Below are positions 49,911 through 59,707 of a stretch of 64,000 nt of DNA, one piece after another. The position numbers and the translations under genes were made by a program. Below the pieces are notes generated by a model. The model was not told the DNA's origin. It saw only the letters and a program-made list of their open reading frames with translations, and did not search any database. The first letter of the stretch is position 1. Each line of letters begins with the position of its first letter. Location of the stretch: assembly GCA_963520375.1 (NCBI GenBank), contig CAUQQF010000001.1, positions 62,001 to 126,000 of the forward strand, read 5' to 3'. This DNA comes from JABCPE02 sp963520375. Its GTDB lineage: Bacteria; Bacteroidota; Bacteroidia; Flavobacteriales; Weeksellaceae.

Positions 49911-52250
49911 CTAATTTATTTTTTCCAATTTGGCAAATTTCAAAATCAAGTTCTTCTCGCCTTCTGTGGCAAATTTTATTTTTGCCTTCACATTATTAGG
50001 GTCTGTTCCATCCAAAAACAGCACTTCTCCCACTCCAAAACGATTATGCCTTACTCTGTCCCCTACTTCTATATCTTGGGACTGGCTGCTGTCAGGAGTA
50101 TTTATTTTCGCAGATGAAACAGGCATCAAATTCCTTTTAATAGGCTGTTCTGGTAATTTTTGCTCATCGACAGAAAGTTTTTTCTTCGGTTCTTTCTTTT
50201 GGAAAGCCCTCGGCATGCTCGGCGTATCATCAAAAATACTAGATGACAGCCCTGAACGATTGATTCCCCTGTTTTCTACCATTGGATTGATAAAATCCAA
50301 ATAATCCGTGTCCACCTCGCTGAGAAAACGGCTCGGCTCCGAATCCGTGATTTTCCCCCACTGAAAACGCGAAACAGCATAAGAGAAAAACGCCTGTTTT
50401 TCGGCTCTTGTAAGGGCTACATAGAACAATCTACGCTCCTCTTCCAGCTCCTCACGGGAGTTAGAACTCATGAAACTCGGGAACAATCCTTCTTCCAGCC
50501 CTACAATGTAGACAATAGGAAATTCCAGCCCTTTGGATAAGTGTATCGTCATCAGAGAGACTTTATCGCCTTCCTCATCATTCTCCTGTGTATCAGCTGA
50601 TAAGGCTATATTTTCTAGGAAATTAGACAAACTAGGGTCGCCATCTTCCAGCTGCTGCTGTTCATCTATAAAACCTTGCATGGAGTTCATCAATTCCTGA
50701 ATATTTTCCACTCGTGAGATGCCTTCTGGCGTCTGATCTTCTTTCAAGGATTTTATCAAGCCACTCTTTTTGGCCACTTCCATCGCTACTTGATAGACAT
50801 TTTCTGTTTTCAGCATTACTTGGAAAGCCTTTATCATTTGCCAAAAATCATTCAGTTTCGTTAAAGCCGAATTATTTAGCCCTAAATTCGGTGCGTGAAA
50901 TGGCAGAGCATCCAGCACATTAGCAATAGACTGCCCTATCGAGTCAGCATAAACAATGAGTTTATTCTGTGTCGTCTCTCCTATCCCACGCATCGGATAA
51001 TTGATAACTCTGAGCAAAGCTTCTGAATCATTTTCATTAACCAAAAGTCTGAGATACGCCAGCAAATCCTTTATTTCTTTTCTTTGATAAAAAGACAGCC
51101 CGCCATACACTCGGTAAGGAATATTTTTCCTTCTCAAAGCATCTTCGAAGGCTCTGGTCTGGGAATTGGTACGATATAGAATAGCAAAATCATTAAATTT
51201 TTTCTGATTAAAATTATGCTGTTCCCAGATATTTCCCGCCACAAAGTTCGCTTCATCTGCATCAGATAGAGAGTGGTAGACTTTTATCTTTTCTCCGATT
51301 TCATTATCGCTGAATACATTTTTCTCAAACTGATTTATGTTTTTGGAAATCAAATCATTAGCTGCATTTACGATATTCTGTGTAGAGCGGTAATTCTGCT
51401 CCAACGAAACGATTTTCGCATCGGGATAATCCTTTTTAAAATTCAAAATATTCTGAATATTAGCCCCACGGAAAGAGTAGATAGACTGCGCATCATCCCC
51501 TACCACGCATATATTTTCAAATTTAGATGCTAAAGCCTTCACTATCAGATACTGAGAATGGTTCGTATCCTGATACTCATCCACCAGAATATACCGAAAT
51601 CTATCCTGATATTTCGCTAAAACTTCTGGAAATCTCGTTAGTAATTCATTGGTTCTCAATAACAAATCATCAAAATCCATCGCCCCATTCTTAAAACAAG
51701 TTTCTACATATTTCTGATAAATCTGCCCCATCAGCTTCATATTCGCCCGTTCATCAGCTTCCATCAGCTCTGGATTGTTATAATATGCTTTTACCGTAAT
51801 CAGATTGTTTTTATACTGAGAAATTCTGCCCTGCACTTTCTTTGGTTTGTACAAATCTGAATCTATATTCATCTCTTTTAGGACTTTTTTCAGTACATTG
51901 AGAGAGTCTTGGGTATCATAAATAGTAAAATTAGATGGAAAACCAAGATAATGAGCCTCACTCCTCAAAATCCGAGCAAAAACAGAGTGAAAAGTCCCCA
52001 TCCAAAGGCTTTTCGCATCGCTGTTTCCTACCACCTTTGCGATACGCTCTTTCATCTCTCGGGCAGCCTTATTGGTAAAGGTAAGCGCCAGAATATTAAA
52101 AGGATCCGCTCCATTGGTTATCAGATGTGCTATACGCATCGTAAGAACACGAGTTTTCCCAGACCCTGCTCCAGCAAGCACCATCAGAGGCCCTTGTAGA
52201 GAGGTCACAGCTTCATATTGAGCATTATTTAATCCTTTTAGGTAATCCAT
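49911..52250 (-). CDS. ATP-dependent DNA helicase, UvrD/PcrA type
   Basis: A superfamily 1A 3'-5' helicase of 779 residues used in DNA repair and replication restart. Motif I is AGAGSGKTRVL, motif Ia follows with TFTNKAAREMKERI, motif II is LVDEYQDTNHSQ, motif III GDDAQSIYSFRGA, motif IV LEQNYRST, and motifs V and VI are visible as MTIHLSKGLEFPIVYIVGLEEG and VALTRA. A C-terminal Tudor-like segment (VGDRVRHNRFGVGEVLFLDG) resembles the RNA-polymerase-binding domain of PcrA. The ATG at 52250 is chosen over an upstream TTG. Confidence 0.95.
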   Translation of the reverse strand: MDYLKGLNNAQYEAVTSLQGPLMVLAGAGSGKTRVLTMRIAHLITNGADPFNILALTFTNKAAREMKERIAKVVGNSDAKSLWMGTFHSVFARILRSEAHYLGFPSNFTIYDTQDSLNVLKKVLKEMNIDSDLYKPKKVQGRISQYKNNLITVKAYYNNPELMEADERANMKLMGQIYQKYVETCFKNGAMDFDDLLLRTNELLTRFPEVLAKYQDRFRYILVDEYQDTNHSQYLIVKALASKFENICVVGDDAQSIYSFRGANIQNILNFKKDYPDAKIVSLEQNYRSTQNIVNAANDLISKNINQFEKNVFSDNEIGEKIKVYHSLSDADEANFVAGNIWEQHNFNQKKFNDFAILYRTNSQTRAFEDALRRKNIPYRVYGGLSFYQRKEIKDLLAYLRLLVNENDSEALLRVINYPMRGIGETTQNKLIVYADSIGQSIANVLDALPFHAPNLGLNNSALTKLNDFWQMIKAFQVMLKTENVYQVAMEVAKKSGLIKSLKEDQTPEGISRVENIQELMNSMQGFIDEQQQLEDGDPSLSNFLENIALSADTQENDEEGDKVSLMTIHLSKGLEFPIVYIVGLEEGLFPSFMSSNSREELEEERRLFYVALTRAEKQAFFSYAVSRFQWGKITDSEPSRFLSEVDTDYLDFINPMVENRGINRSGLSSSIFDDTPSMPRAFQKKEPKKKLSVDEQKLPEQPIKRNLMPVSSAKINTPDSSQSQDIEVGDRVRHNRFGVGEVLFLDGTDPNNVKAKIKFATEGEKNLILKFAKLEKIN

Positions 52251-52411
52251 ATTTTTGAACAAATTAAGCCCACAAATTTAAACTATTTTTTCTTTTATTT
52301 TTCTAATTATTTTTTTGGATTATGAAAGAAAAACACTTTTCAATAAAAAATTTTGTTAATTTTGTAACATTTCGTGATTTTTTATACTAATAGAGTAAAA
52401 TTTAAATTTTT

Positions 52412-53722
52412 ATGAGAAAAAGATTTCTATCAATCGCAATGGCAGCTTCTTTCGCAATGCTGTTTAATGCGCAGCAAATCAAGTTTGAAGAATATGATTT
52501 GCCAAACGGGTTACATGTGATTTTACACCAAGACAATTCTGCTCCTGTGGTGACCACTTCGGTAATGTACCATGTGGGTGCAAAGGATGAAGCCGCTGGG
52601 AGAACTGGTTTTGCGCACTTTTTTGAGCACCTTTTATTTGAAGGGACTAAAAACATCAAACGAGGCGAATGGTTCAAAATAGTATCTGCTAATGGAGGTT
52701 CTAACAACGCTAACACAGATCCTGACCGCACTTATTACTATGAAACTTTCCCTTCTAACAATGAACAGCTCGGGCTTTGGATGGAAGCTGAAAGACTGAG
52801 ACACCCTGTTATTAACCAGATTGGAGTAGATACTCAGAGAGAAGTAGTAAAAGAAGAAAAAAGGCTAAGAATGGACAACCAGCCTTATGGTGGGCTTTTC
52901 AACGCTATTCTTACTACTTTGTTCAAAAAACACCCTTATAAAGGAACTGTTATCGGTTCTATGGAAGATTTAAATTCAGCAAAATTAGAAGAATTTAATG
53001 CTTTCTTTAAGAAATATTACATTCCTAACAATGCTACTTTAGTAGTCGCTGGAGACATCAAGCCAGAGCAGACTAAAAAATGGATTAACGAATATTTCGG
53101 CAGTATCCCAAAAGGAACACCTATTACTCGTAATTTCCCTAAAGAAACTCCTATTACACAAGAGTTTGAGGAAACAATATATGATGCCAACATCCAGATT
53201 CCTGCTTATATCTTCGCTTACAGAACACCTGCCGCAAAGGAGAGAGATGCCTACATCCTAAGCATGCTGGGAAGCTACCTAAGCAAAGGTAAATCCTCTG
53301 TTCTTTATAAAAAACTAGTAGATAATGAGAAAAAAGCATTGGCTGTAGAGGCGTTCAACCTTGGATTGGTAGACCATAGTATCTTTGCTTTCTTTGCAAT
53401 TCCTATGGGAAATACTTCAAAAGATGTTTTGAAAAAAGACATCGATGTTGAAATCAAAAAACTTCAGACAGATTTAATCTCAGAGGAAGATTATCAAAAA
53501 CTTCAAAACCAAGTGGAAAATGATTTCGTAAATGCTAACTCTTCTGTGGAAGGAATTGCTAACACATTAGCAGACAGCTATTTACTAAAAGGAAACACTA
53601 ACTTGATTAACGAAGAAATCAACATCTATCGCTCTATTACGAGAGAAGATTTGAGAAATGCTGCTAAAAAATACCTAAACAGCAACCAAAGAGCTATCAT
53701 TAACTACTTACCTAAAAAATAA
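52412..53722 (+). CDS. M16 family zinc peptidase (catalytic subunit)
   Basis: A 436-residue exported peptidase: signal peptide to about residue 20 (MLFNAQQ). The inverted zinc motif HxxEH is HFFEH at residues 69-73, with the distal Glu in REVVKEEKRLR about 80 residues later. This is the insulinase/processing-peptidase fold in its half-size, two-protein form, working with the next gene product. A perfect -7 box TAATTTTG is found at 52357-52364. It lies 7 bases before the partner gene. Confidence 0.94.
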   Translation: MRKRFLSIAMAASFAMLFNAQQIKFEEYDLPNGLHVILHQDNSAPVVTTSVMYHVGAKDEAAGRTGFAHFFEHLLFEGTKNIKRGEWFKIVSANGGSNNANTDPDRTYYYETFPSNNEQLGLWMEAERLRHPVINQIGVDTQREVVKEEKRLRMDNQPYGGLFNAILTTLFKKHPYKGTVIGSMEDLNSAKLEEFNAFFKKYYIPNNATLVVAGDIKPEQTKKWINEYFGSIPKGTPITRNFPKETPITQEFEETIYDANIQIPAYIFAYRTPAAKERDAYILSMLGSYLSKGKSSVLYKKLVDNEKKALAVEAFNLGLVDHSIFAFFAIPMGNTSKDVLKKDIDVEIKKLQTDLISEEDYQKLQNQVENDFVNANSSVEGIANTLADSYLLKGNTNLINEEINIYRSITREDLRNAAKKYLNSNQRAIINYLPKK

Positions 53723-53729
53723 TTGACCA

Positions 53730-55769
53730 ATGAAGAACATTAAATATATCGCGGCCGCTTTCCTATTTTCTGGAATGGTCTATGCACAAAATATTGACAT
53801 CAATGCAATGCCTAAACCAGGTCCTACACCTGCTATCAACATTGCAAAGCCCAGCACTTTTAAACTTAAAAACGGACTTACTGTTTTAGTAGTAGAAAAC
53901 AACAAACTTCCAAGAGTAAATATCCGTCTTACTATAGACAGACCTCCTGTTTATGAAGGAAATATTGTAGGAGTTGGAGAAATCATGGCTGACCAGCTTG
54001 GCATGGGAACTACCAAATTAAGCAAAGAGGAATTCAACAAGAAAATTGATTTCTTGGGGGCATATCTTAGTTTTTCTTCAGAAGGAGCAGGAGCTAATAC
54101 TCTTTCTAAATACTCTACGCAGGTTATCAACCTAATGGCGGATGCTGTTGTTAATCCAAAATTCTCTGCGGAAGAAGTAAATAAATCCAAAGAAAGGACC
54201 ATAGAGGGATTAAAAACAAAAGAAAAAGATGCTAGTGAAATCGCTAGACGAGTTGATAATGCGCTTACTTATGGTAAAAATACCGCTCTTGGTGAATTTG
54301 TAACTGAAGAAAGCATCAATAAAATCCAGCTGAAAGATGTTCAGGATTTTTATAAAAAATACTATGCACCAGACAATGCCTATTTGGTAATTGTAGGAGA
54401 TGTAAAAACTTCCGAAATCAAAAAATTAGTAGAAAAAGAATTTGGAAAATGGAAAAAATCTGGAACTAAATTCGCTGCGGTAGAACCTACTAAAAACCTG
54501 CCTGCTACGGAAATCAACATCGTAGATGTGCCTACAGCCGTGCAGTCCGTTATCCGTGTAGGAAACATTTCTACGCTCCAAATGAAAGACCCACAGTATT
54601 TCAGTGGAGTGATTGCCAACTACATCCTTGGCGGTGGTGGTGAAGCCAGATTATTCATGAATCTTCGTGAGAAAAACGGCTATACTTATGGAGCTTATTC
54701 TCGTCTTTCTACAAACAAATACAGTCCATACTTCTCTGCTAATGCAAGTGTGAGAAATGAAGTAACGGACAAAGCTGTAGTAGAATTCATGAACGAATTA
54801 AAAGGTATTTCTCAAATAAAACCAGAGGAACTAACCAACGCAAAAGCAAAACTAAAAGGAGAGTTCATCATGTCATTAGAAAAACCTGAAACTATCGCTA
54901 GGTTTGCTCTTAATGAAAGACTTTACAGCCTTCCTGCTGATTTCTATGCTAATTATCTGAAATCCATAGACAAAGTAACTACTTCCGATGTTTCAGCTGC
55001 TGCAAAAGCCTATATCCTTCCTAACCAAAGTAGAATTTTCGTGGCTGGAAAAGGCTCTGAAATCGCAGATGGTTTAGAAAAGTTAGGCTATCCAGTGAAA
55101 TATTTTGACAAATTTGCGAATCCTGCTTCCAAACCAGAAACAAAGAAAATAGCTGCTGGTGTTACCGCTGAATCCATCGGACAAAAATACATCGCTGCTA
55201 TCGGAGGAAAAGCAAATGTAGAGAGAATCAATTCATTACAGATGAATTCTTCTGCAACAGTACAAGGAATGACCATAGAAACCATTACTTTAGCAGCAAA
55301 AGGTGGAAAAACATCCGTAGAGATGAAAATGATGGGACAGAGTATGCAGAAAATCGTTTTTGATGGAAAGGACGGCTACATCATGGCACAAGGACAAAAA
55401 CAGCCTCTACCAGCAGAACTAAAAGAAGAGTTGGCTGCAAATAAAGAAATCTTTCCAGAACTGACTTTCAATGCTAAAAATACGACATTAAGAGGCATTG
55501 AAAATGTGAACGGAGAAGAAGTTTATGCGATAAAAAAAGGAAACAAGACTTACTTCTACAGTGTAAAAACTGGGCTAAAAGTAGGTGAATCCCAAACACA
55601 GAAAATGCAAGGACAAGAAATCATAGTTCCTACTTACTACTCGGATTACAAAGAGGTTTCTGGAGTGAAACTTCCTTTCAAAATCAGCCAAAATATGGGA
55701 GGTATAGAAATGAACTCTGATGTAAAATCCTACGAAATCAATAAAGCAACGGATAAAGATTTCAAATAA
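53730..55769 (+). CDS. M16 family non-catalytic subunit fused to a LolA-like domain
   Basis: A 679-residue exported protein (signal peptide ending GMVYAQ). Residues about 40-470 are an M16 fold, but where HxxEH should be it has ADQLGMGTTKL, so it lacks the zinc site. The R/Y pair of the partner-subunit type is present in GGGGEARLFMNLREKNGYTYG. A C-terminal part from about 480 to 679 (GGKANVERINSLQMNSSATVQGM and following) resembles the LolA/outer-membrane lipoprotein-sorting fold. The two proteins should form the M16B heterodimer in the periplasm. Confidence 0.92.
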   Translation: MKNIKYIAAAFLFSGMVYAQNIDINAMPKPGPTPAINIAKPSTFKLKNGLTVLVVENNKLPRVNIRLTIDRPPVYEGNIVGVGEIMADQLGMGTTKLSKEEFNKKIDFLGAYLSFSSEGAGANTLSKYSTQVINLMADAVVNPKFSAEEVNKSKERTIEGLKTKEKDASEIARRVDNALTYGKNTALGEFVTEESINKIQLKDVQDFYKKYYAPDNAYLVIVGDVKTSEIKKLVEKEFGKWKKSGTKFAAVEPTKNLPATEINIVDVPTAVQSVIRVGNISTLQMKDPQYFSGVIANYILGGGGEARLFMNLREKNGYTYGAYSRLSTNKYSPYFSANASVRNEVTDKAVVEFMNELKGISQIKPEELTNAKAKLKGEFIMSLEKPETIARFALNERLYSLPADFYANYLKSIDKVTTSDVSAAAKAYILPNQSRIFVAGKGSEIADGLEKLGYPVKYFDKFANPASKPETKKIAAGVTAESIGQKYIAAIGGKANVERINSLQMNSSATVQGMTIETITLAAKGGKTSVEMKMMGQSMQKIVFDGKDGYIMAQGQKQPLPAELKEELAANKEIFPELTFNAKNTTLRGIENVNGEEVYAIKKGNKTYFYSVKTGLKVGESQTQKMQGQEIIVPTYYSDYKEVSGVKLPFKISQNMGGIEMNSDVKSYEINKATDKDFK

Positions 55770-55785
55770 TCATTCATCTATTAAC

Positions 55786-55817
55786 AACCAGCCTTCTTTT
55801 GAAGGCTGGTTTATTTT
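55786..55817 (+). terminator. Terminator after the M16 peptidase pair
   Basis: AACCAGCCTTC (55786-55796) pairs with GAAGGCTGGTT (55801-55811) around TTTT, followed by T-rich sequence. Confidence 0.94.
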
Positions 55818-55872
55818 TATGAACTAATAATGTATCTATTAACAATTATTTATCATTAAATTTGGTGATGAA

Positions 55873-55904
55873 TTTGCACAGTTCAAAAAAAAGCAATACT
55901 TTTG
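55873..55904 (+). promoter_or_regulatory. Promoter of the rpsF-rpsR-rplI operon
   Basis: TTTG (55873-55876), 20 bases, then TACTTTTG (55897-55904), an ideal Bacteroidota promoter 30 bases before the rpsF ATG. Confidence 0.85.
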
Positions 55905-55933
55905 CAAACTAATTAAATAAATATTTCAACATT

Positions 55934-56275
55934 ATGAATCATTATGAAACTGTTTTCATTTTAACTCCCGTTCTATCTGATTCTCAGGTGGAGGAAGCAG
56001 TGAGAAAATTTGAAGACCTTTTAAAGGAGCACAATTGCGAAATTGTAGCAAAAGAAAACTGGGGACTTAAAAAATTAGCTTACCCTATCCAATTAAAGAA
56101 AAATGGATTCTACACTTTGATAGAGTTCAAAGGAGAAGGAGCAGTAGTAGCTGACCTAGAATTAGCTTTCAAGAGAGATGAAAGAGTAATCCGTTACCTT
56201 ACTACTAAACTTGACAAACATGCGGTAGAATACGCTGTTACGAGAAGAGCTAAACTAAAATCTCAAAAAGCTTAA
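55934..56275 (+). CDS. rpsF: 30S ribosomal protein S6
   Basis: A 113-residue protein with the S6 pattern MNHYETVFILTPVLSDSQVEE at the start and the GLKKLAYPI segment followed by FYTLIEFKG. S6 binds S18 on the platform of the 30S subunit. It is the first gene of the usual rpsF-rpsR-rplI operon, behind a strong promoter and 28 bases before rpsR. Confidence 0.97.
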   Translation: MNHYETVFILTPVLSDSQVEEAVRKFEDLLKEHNCEIVAKENWGLKKLAYPIQLKKNGFYTLIEFKGEGAVVADLELAFKRDERVIRYLTTKLDKHAVEYAVTRRAKLKSQKA

Positions 56276-56303
56276 TTTATTAACCCTTTAAAAATTTATT
56301 CAA

Positions 56304-56606
56304 ATGGCAATAGATGAAATGGCACAACAAGCCGCAGCAGGAGGAGAATCTGAAGTAAAATTCCTTACTCCGCTGGATATTAATACTAAATCTGATAAAA
56401 AATACTGTAGATTTAGAAAATACGGAATCAAATATGTAGACTACAAGGATACTAACTTCCTTCTACAATTCGTAAACGAACAAGGTAAAATTTTACCAAG
56501 AAGATACACAGGAACTTCTTTAAAATACCAAAGAAAAGTTTCTGCAGCTATTAAGAGAGCAAGACACCTTGCATTAATGCCTTATGTTGCTGATTTATTA
56601 AAATAA
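56304..56606 (+). CDS. rpsR: 30S ribosomal protein S18
   Basis: A 100-residue S18 with the core YKDTNFLLQFVNEQGKILPRRYTG followed by RQ-like YQRKVSAAIKRARHLALMPY. An N-terminal extension of about 25 residues (MAIDEMAQQAAAGGESEV) is typical of Bacteroidota. The first cysteine position (KKYCRFRKYG) fits the zinc-free or partly zinc-dependent form. Centre gene of the operon. Confidence 0.97.
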   Translation: MAIDEMAQQAAAGGESEVKFLTPLDINTKSDKKYCRFRKYGIKYVDYKDTNFLLQFVNEQGKILPRRYTGTSLKYQRKVSAAIKRARHLALMPYVADLLK

Positions 56607-56633
56607 TTCTAACGCAAAACGGACAACAACAAA

Positions 56634-57128
56634 ATGGAAATCATTCTAAAAAAAGATGTAGAGAATTTAGGACTTGAATTCGACACAGTATCAGTAAAAC
56701 CAGGTTATGCTAGAAATTTCCTTATTCCACAAGGATTAGCAGTTTTAGCAACACCTAAAAACAGAGCAGAACTTGCTGCTACATTAGAAGCAAGAAAAGA
56801 AGAAGAAGCTAAACTAATCGCTGCTGCGAAGAGCATCGTAGAACAATTGAAAAAAACTACTGTTTCTATCGCTGCTAAAGTAGGTTCTGGAGATAGATTA
56901 TTTGGTTCTATCAACAATATCAATCTAGCTGAAGCTCTTGCTAATGCTGGAGTAAATGTTGATAAGAAATACATCAGAATCCCTGGTAACTCTATCAAGA
57001 GATTAGGTAAATTCTCTGCTAAAATCAGACTTCACAGAGATGTAGAGCATGAATACGAATTTGATGTAGTATCTGATGCTCCTGCAGCTCCTGCTAAAAA
57101 AGAAGAAGCTAAATCTGAAGAAGCTTAG
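56634..57128 (+). CDS. rplI: 50S ribosomal protein L9
   Basis: A 164-residue L9: the N-terminal rRNA-binding domain MEIILKKDVENLGLEFDTVSVKPGYARNFLIPQGLA, a long helix rich in Ala/Glu, and a C-terminal domain with SGDRLFGSINN. An extra tail (about 147-164) of Ala/Lys/Glu is common in this phylum. The gene ends the operon and is followed by a terminator. Confidence 0.97.
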   Translation: MEIILKKDVENLGLEFDTVSVKPGYARNFLIPQGLAVLATPKNRAELAATLEARKEEEAKLIAAAKSIVEQLKKTTVSIAAKVGSGDRLFGSINNINLAEALANAGVNVDKKYIRIPGNSIKRLGKFSAKIRLHRDVEHEYEFDVVSDAPAAPAKKEEAKSEEA

Positions 57129-57150
57129 TTTCTGACTTTGATAAAAATAA

Positions 57151-57179
57151 AAAACCTCTTTTTAGAAAGAGGTTTTTTT
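57151..57179. terminator. Bidirectional terminator between rplI and holB
   Basis: AAAACCTCTTT (57151-57161) pairs with AAAGAGGTTTT (57166-57176) with a 4-base loop and flanking A/T runs. It lies between convergent genes. Confidence 0.9.
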
Positions 57180-58293
57180 AATATCCTTTATGAATGTATC
57201 TTATCAGTTTTATTCCTAAATCTGTCCAAACAATTTTAGAATTGGCATTTCTTTGAATATGCAAATCTACCAAGTTGATTTCATCTAAAATCAGTTCTAT
57301 ATTTGCGCCTTGGATGTATGTAGAAAAGGCATCCCAGTTAAAATTATTTTTAGTCAGTTTCTTATAAACCAACTCTTCTGCTCCATAATTTTGAATCAGA
57401 GCCAGACGAAACATCTCTAAACAATAATTCAAAAAATCCTTTTGTTTATCCCTGCTCCACTCGGATATTCCTCTCGCCCAATGGATTATTTCCCTCAGAA
57501 CGACTGGCTTTTTCTTCGCCTGAAAAGCATTTCTCACCCAAGTGATGAATAACTCCTCAAAATCATCGTCCAATCTGCCTTTCTCGGCTATTTTTTGAGC
57601 AACATTAAAATTTCCCTGCGACTGATAGGCTATTTCTCTTGCCTGCTCTTCCGAGATTTCATAACGGCTGAGCAGCGCATTTTGGATCTCTTCGTCCTCT
57701 ATCCTAGGAACTTCTATTATCTGGCAACGAGACAAAATAGTCTGTAAAATATTTTCTATACTATTGGTCAATAGGAAGATTTTTGTTTTTTCTGGTGGTT
57801 CCTCCAAAAACTTCAAAAATTTATTTGCAGCCGAAGGATTCATCTTATCTATCCCCCATACAATAAGGATTTTCGTTCCTCCTTCATAGCTTTTTAGGCT
57901 GAAAGTTTTCCCCCACTCCTCCACTTCATCGACAGAAATAAGTAACTGTTTATTCCCATCTAAAACCTCTCCCCAATCATGAATAGATATATAAGGATTG
58001 GCCAAAATCATCTCCCGCCATTCCTGAAAAAAGTTTCTACTCAGCGAGTTATTATTTTTAGTAAAAACAGGAAAACTAAAGTGCAAATCAACATGGTTAA
58101 GCGTTTCCACCTTTGGAGCAGAATGTTCGTTCTCTCTTCTAAAAAGCTCCTGCACATAGGCTAAAACCAAAGGAAGCCCGCCATAGCCTTCCTCACCTAC
58201 AAATAACTGAGCGTGAGCCACTCGGTCTTTATTGATGGAATCTTGAAGAATTTCTATCAGTTTTTTTTGTCCTATTATTTGAGTCCAATTCAT
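57178..58293 (-). CDS. holB: DNA polymerase III subunit delta'
   Basis: A 371-residue clamp-loader subunit. The start WTQIIGQKKLIEILQDSI is typical. The Walker A position reads GEEGYGGLP, lacking GK[ST], as expected for delta', which does not hydrolyse ATP. The KFLEEPPEKTKIFLLTNSIENILQTILSRCQII segment is the conserved SRC motif region of clamp-loader proteins. The DnaX-type zinc module is absent. A -7 box TATCTTTG lies about 10 bases upstream of the ATG, giving a short leader. Confidence 0.9.
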   Translation of the reverse strand: MNWTQIIGQKKLIEILQDSINKDRVAHAQLFVGEEGYGGLPLVLAYVQELFRRENEHSAPKVETLNHVDLHFSFPVFTKNNNSLSRNFFQEWREMILANPYISIHDWGEVLDGNKQLLISVDEVEEWGKTFSLKSYEGGTKILIVWGIDKMNPSAANKFLKFLEEPPEKTKIFLLTNSIENILQTILSRCQIIEVPRIEDEEIQNALLSRYEISEEQAREIAYQSQGNFNVAQKIAEKGRLDDDFEELFITWVRNAFQAKKKPVVLREIIHWARGISEWSRDKQKDFLNYCLEMFRLALIQNYGAEELVYKKLTKNNFNWDAFSTYIQGANIELILDEINLVDLHIQRNANSKIVWTDLGIKLIRYIHKGY

Positions 58294-58417
58294 AGCCCAA
58301 AGATAGTATTTTTGGAGAAAATTTTTCTATTTTAACAGAAATAACATATTTTAACATTAAATAAATTTTTGATTTTCATTATTAATTAAGATATTTGCAA
58401 TATTTTAAAAATAAAGA

Positions 58418-59695
58418 ATGAAGAAAATTGTCGTTTCAATTTTTGTGGCAGCATTAGGTTCACATGCAGCAGCTCAGAATATCGGAAACTCTCCTTATGC
58501 AGCTTATGGAATCGGAGATATCAAATATGATAACTCTGTGGAAACTCGGTCTATGGGTGGGATTTCTGCTGCTTATGTTTGGGATTTTAACAATCAATTT
58601 AATTTTCAAAACCCTGCAGCAAACCAGAATTTGGAAATCACTTCCCTAAGATTTCATGGGACTAACGAAAACCAATATTTCAAATCTGGATATAATGGGA
58701 ATAAATATGGTAAACATTCCTCCTATCTTTCAGGAATTTCCTTAGCTTTTCCTCTTTCTAAAAAGGTAAAATTAGGGATAGGATATCAGCCATATAGTTC
58801 AAAAGATTACAGCATCACACAGAGTACATCTCTACCAGATGGAACTGCTGGTGTTCAGAATTTCACTGGCGAGGGCGGTATCAATCTTGTTCAGCTTGGA
58901 GTGGGATATTCCATTACACCTAGTTTCTCCGTAGGTTTGTCTAACAATCTATACTTTGGGAGAATTTCTGATGTTCAGGAAACAGCCTATGAAAACACTA
59001 CTTTGATAAGCAGTATAGAAAACGAATCAAGTGTTACAAGTTTTAATTTTACATTAGGTTCTGTTTATCAGAAAAAACTTAAAAATAATAAAAAGCTGAC
59101 CCTTGGGGCTTCTTATACTTTTGGGAATACTTCGGATTTTAAATCAACTTACACAAACAGCTCCTATTATCTAAACGGGACTACTAAGTCTAATGAAGAT
59201 ATTGTAGCACAAGAATCCAAAAACACAAGCAATACTATTCCGCAGAAATTATCTCTCGGCGTAGGATTCGGGCACGATGCTAAATGGTTCGTTTCTGGTC
59301 AGTTTGACTACAAAAGCGGGAAAAATGCTGAGTCTCTACGCTACCTATCTTACAACTATGACAATGCTTACAGAGTATCTGTAGGGGGGTGGTATCTTCC
59401 TAACTACAATAATTTTAGAAATTATTTTTCAAGAGTTACCTACCGTTATGGGGCTTTTTATGAAAAAGGACATCTAAATGTAAATGGTACTAATATCAAC
59501 CAATACGGGCTTTCGTTCGGAGCATCTTTCCCTTTCCAAAAAAGCAATGTTACCAGACTTAGCACCTTGGATTTAGGTATAGAATTAGGACAAAGAGGAA
59601 CGGTTAAAAATAATTTAATCAGAGAAAATTTCTTGAACTTCACCATTGGTATAAACTTTGCCAACAAATGGTTTGAAAAACAATACTTTGACTAG
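58418..59695 (+). CDS. Outer-membrane protein, FadL/OmpP1-like beta barrel
   Basis: A 425-residue exported protein (signal peptide to about residue 19, HAAAQ). The mature part has the conserved start SPYAAYGIGDIKYDNSVETRSMGG, beta strands throughout and ends in TIGINFANKWFEKQYF. This matches flavobacterial outer-membrane proteins distantly related to FadL transporters; the ligand is unknown. It directly precedes the LptC-like gene by 12 bases, possibly in one envelope operon. Confidence 0.8.
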   Translation: MKKIVVSIFVAALGSHAAAQNIGNSPYAAYGIGDIKYDNSVETRSMGGISAAYVWDFNNQFNFQNPAANQNLEITSLRFHGTNENQYFKSGYNGNKYGKHSSYLSGISLAFPLSKKVKLGIGYQPYSSKDYSITQSTSLPDGTAGVQNFTGEGGINLVQLGVGYSITPSFSVGLSNNLYFGRISDVQETAYENTTLISSIENESSVTSFNFTLGSVYQKKLKNNKKLTLGASYTFGNTSDFKSTYTNSSYYLNGTTKSNEDIVAQESKNTSNTIPQKLSLGVGFGHDAKWFVSGQFDYKSGKNAESLRYLSYNYDNAYRVSVGGWYLPNYNNFRNYFSRVTYRYGAFYEKGHLNVNGTNINQYGLSFGASFPFQKSNVTRLSTLDLGIELGQRGTVKNNLIRENFLNFTIGINFANKWFEKQYFD

Positions 59696-59707
59696 TTTTT
59701 TCTTTTT

